Origin: Planctomycetaceae bacterium
GTDB lineage: Bacteria > Planctomycetota > Planctomycetia > Pirellulales > Thermoguttaceae
Direction of reading: 5' to 3'
Assembly (NCBI GenBank): GCA_031274385.1
Contig: JAISQH010000655.1
Location: 1 to 7,213, forward strand
DNA length: 7,213 bases
Within the stretch, counting starts at the first letter, position 1, and every line of letters begins with the position of its first letter. The position numbers were made by a program, and so were the translations under genes. Positions 5,659 to 7,213 of this stretch are shown here, piece by piece. The notes beneath the pieces are model-generated. The model saw only the letters and a list, made by a program, of their open reading frames with translations, ran no database searches and was not told where the DNA came from.

Positions 5659-6075
5659 ATGCCGATCCGTCTGGAATTAGCCCGAATAGTCATCACCGAA
5701 ATCACCAACCAACATGCCCTGATTTTACGCGAAGTCAACGGCAATCGGGAATTACCGATTGTGATCGGCATTTTTGAAGAAACAATAATTGAACGCCGCG
5801 TAAAAAGGTTCGAACCGCCAAGACCACTCACTCACGATTTACTTTGCAATGCAATCGAAATACTTGGCGGGAAAATTCAGGATATTTTCATTCACCGATT
5901 TGAAGAGGAAACGTTTTTTGCCGTGTTGCGGGTTGTTCATGGCAACGAATTAATTGAAATCGACTGCCGCCCTTCCGACGCCATTGCGGTTGCGGTTTCG
6001 TTTGACCCGTTTTTGCCCATCCTGATTCAAGAAGATGTCCTCGATCAGGCAATCGCTTTATCAATTGAAAATTGA
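5659..6075 (+). CDS. Bifunctional nuclease (BFN, DUF151) family protein
   Basis: The 138-residue protein covers the whole DUF151/BFN domain. Landmarks are MPIRLELARIVITEI (1-15), ILREVNGNRELPIVIG (22-37), IERRVKRFEPPRPLTHDLL (44-62), GGKIQDIFIH (70-79) and DCRPSDAIAVAV (102-113). The family was named after a plant protein with RNase and DNase activity; in bacteria the physiological role is mostly unproven, so the activity here is inferred. I chose ATG 5659 because homologous proteins begin at the LELARI strand. The frame is open up to a TTG at 5536, but that part reads as spacer and overlaps the candidate promoter. Position 41 is E where many relatives have A (IGxFEA). It is a single gene, with the interrupted repeat element upstream and the intact repeat downstream. 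No Shine-Dalgarno is visible. Confidence 0.92.
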   Translation: MPIRLELARIVITEITNQHALILREVNGNRELPIVIGIFEETIIERRVKRFEPPRPLTHDLLCNAIEILGGKIQDIFIHRFEEETFFAVLRVVHGNELIEIDCRPSDAIAVAVSFDPFLPILIQEDVLDQAIALSIEN

Positions 6076-6077
6076 TA

Positions 6078-6098
6078 ATGGAAAATGGAAAATGGGGA
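6078..6098. repeat. ATGGAAA heptad repeats just after the BFN stop
   Basis: ATGGAAA, ATGGAAA and ATGGGGA follow one another, starting three bases after the stop codon. This is the same 7-bp period as the other gene-edge tracts, with a different unit. Confidence 0.75.
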
Positions 6099-6138
6099 GA
6101 AATTTTTACCTAAACAAATTTAGAATAACCTTTTTTTT

Positions 6139-6260
6139 ATTAGACTTGTTTCCATTACTGTTGTTATTGTCAACAGATTTTACAGATGATACAGATTCGT
6201 TTTTTATTGAAATCTGTAAAATCTGTATAATCTGTTGACAAAACTAAAACCCCATTACAC
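6139..6260. repeat. Intact copy of the 122-bp interspersed repeat, containing a long imperfect hairpin
   Basis: This is the uninterrupted version of the 4688-5508 element. Its middle is an imperfect inverted repeat: 6168-6197 (TGTCAACAGATTTTACAG...) pairs with 6211-6240 (...ATAATCTGTTGACA) around a loop of 13 bases. The transcript could fold into a stem of about 30 bp, which may act as a terminator for the BFN gene although no U tract follows directly. The right arm carries TATAAT (6226-6231), also conserved in the other copy at 5474-5479. Both copies lie upstream of plus-strand genes in the same orientation. Confidence 0.75.
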
Positions 6261-6268
6261 ATTTCAGT

Positions 6269-6317
6269 TCTCAACGATCAATTTTCAATTATCAATTCTC
6301 AATTTTCAATTATCCCA
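6269..6317. repeat. TNTCAAT heptad repeat tract abutting the TPR gene start
   Basis: Seven consecutive 7-bp units: TCTCAAC, GATCAAT, TTTCAAT, TATCAAT, TCTCAAT, TTTCAAT, TATCCCA. Only one base separates the tract from the ATG at 6319, so it fills the site where a Shine-Dalgarno would be and none is present. Confidence 0.85.
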
Positions 6318-6318
6318 A

Positions 6319-7213
6319 ATGAGTACCGCATCCAATGAACCGACCAACACTCCGGTAGATCGGGAAAAACTTCAGCAATTATTTGCTCACGGTAACAAAC
6401 AAATGTCGATTGCGAGTTACGACTACGCCAACGATATGTTTATCCAATGTGTTTTCGGTGATCCCGCAAACCCGATTTACTTCAAAACGTTTCTTGCCAA
6501 TTTGAAGAAAAAATACGGCGACAAAAAGAAAAAAAGTCTTTTTTCTTCCATCATCGGTTCCGGGAAAAAAGCCGTCCATTCCAAAAAACCGGATCAGGTC
6601 TTCAAAGCATCCGTCGAACTGTTGAAATCCAATCCTTGGGATGTCAACGCCTTGCTTTCGGCGGGCGGAGCGTGTGAAGAGTTGGGACATCACGAAGTTG
6701 CCATCGAATATTACCGCGCCGCCGTTGATGCGGAACCGTTTCATCTTGACGCCAACCGTGTTTGCGCAGCGGCGTTGCGTGAAATCGCCGATTACGACGG
6801 GGCATTGGCGTGCGTTCACCGAATCCTTAAAACCAAACCGGGTGATCAGGACGCCGAAAAACTTCGTAAAGATTTGACGGTTGAAAAGACAATTCACAAG
6901 GGAAAATATGCAATGGGAGATTCCGCCCAAGCACGGGATGCCGCCGCAAAACCGGAAATTGCCGAAACCGAAGATGTGATGGGACGCCCCATGACTTATC
7001 TGGAGCAAGTCGAAAAACGAATCAAAAAAAATCCGAATGATATTGCCAATTATCTTGAACTGGCTCAGCATTTTTATCAGCAGGCTGATTATGAAAAATC
7101 AGAGCAATATTATCTCCAAGCCGTTCCGCTTTCCAATGATTCGCCGGATATGGCGGAACGGTTGCTTGATACGCAGAAACAGAAACTTCATGCCAAAGTT
7201 CTTGCGCTGAAAG
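6319..7213 (+). CDS. TPR-repeat protein, C-terminus outside window
   Basis: The frame is open from ATG 6319 to the window end (298 residues, no stop). TPR-like helical pairs are seen at about 20-53 (LFAHGNKQMSIASYDYANDMF), 107-140 (NALLSAGGACEELGHHEVAIEYYRAAV), 141-174 (ANRVCAAALREIADYDGALACVHRIL) and 241-273 (NYLELAQHFYQQADYEKSEQYYLQA). A strongly basic segment (63-90, KKKYGDKKKKS... GKKAVHSKK) interrupts the first and second repeats. No signal peptide is present, so it is likely cytoplasmic. TPR proteins act as protein-binding scaffolds; the partner is not revealed here. I recall the same general type, with the SIASYDYANDMF and GDPANPIYF blocks, in planctomycete genomes, so it is probably conserved there. 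The opposite strand is also open over 6379-7071, but that is a shadow. The start is the first ATG of the frame after the heptad repeat tract. Confidence 0.85.
   Translation, partial: MSTASNEPTNTPVDREKLQQLFAHGNKQMSIASYDYANDMFIQCVFGDPANPIYFKTFLANLKKKYGDKKKKSLFSSIIGSGKKAVHSKKPDQVFKASVELLKSNPWDVNALLSAGGACEELGHHEVAIEYYRAAVDAEPFHLDANRVCAAALREIADYDGALACVHRILKTKPGDQDAEKLRKDLTVEKTIHKGKYAMGDSAQARDAAAKPEIAETEDVMGRPMTYLEQVEKRIKKNPNDIANYLELAQHFYQQADYEKSEQYYLQAVPLSNDSPDMAERLLDTQKQKLHAKVLALK

Noticed and set aside
6379..7071. 230-residue open frame on the minus strand
   Set aside because: It lies wholly opposite the TPR gene, which has coherent TPR motifs; the reverse protein is Phe- and Gly-rich with no recognisable domain.

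Overview
The window looks like chromosome from a planctomycete-type bacterium (inference, moderate confidence). The basis is the gene set and protein style: a bifunctional-nuclease (DUF151) protein with the usual FEPPRPLTHDLL block, two BatD-type membrane proteins, an FtsQ/POTRA-like protein, an FtsY with no acidic A domain, and a TPR protein of a type I associate with planctomycetes. None of the six genes has a good Shine-Dalgarno sequence, which fits that group. Base composition is moderate and the spacers are AT-rich and full of repeats.

Left half (1-4463), all on the minus strand, read from right to left: ftsY (4463-3519), a short BatD-like protein with a signal peptide, one membrane helix and a cytoplasmic helical domain (3244-2249), a single-pass FtsQ/POTRA-like protein (2161-1355), and the N-terminal 382 residues of a BatD-family protein that leaves the window at base 1. 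The two BatD-type proteins probably belong to a Bat (Bacteroides aerotolerance-type) membrane assembly. FtsY targets such membrane proteins through the SRP route.

Middle (4464-5658): about 1.2 kb with no believable gene. It holds a nested stack of mobile-type repeats. A 122-bp repeat seen intact at 6139-6260 occurs here as an 821-bp version (4688-5508), interrupted twice. The first interruption is a 278-bp segment with terminal inverted repeats and an 8-bp target duplication. The second is a 408-bp segment with terminal inverted repeats, flanked by TATA. The 408-bp segment itself holds two inverted copies of a palindrome-hairpin-palindrome module of about 90 bp. This is the most interesting part of the window.

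Right part (5659-7213), plus strand: a complete DUF151/BFN nuclease-family gene, then the intact 122-bp repeat and a heptad repeat tract, then a TPR protein that runs off the right end. Short tandem repeats with 7-bp units abut several start or stop codons, and 13-bp repeats lie in two further spacers. They resemble in style the STRR heptanucleotide repeats of cyanobacteria.
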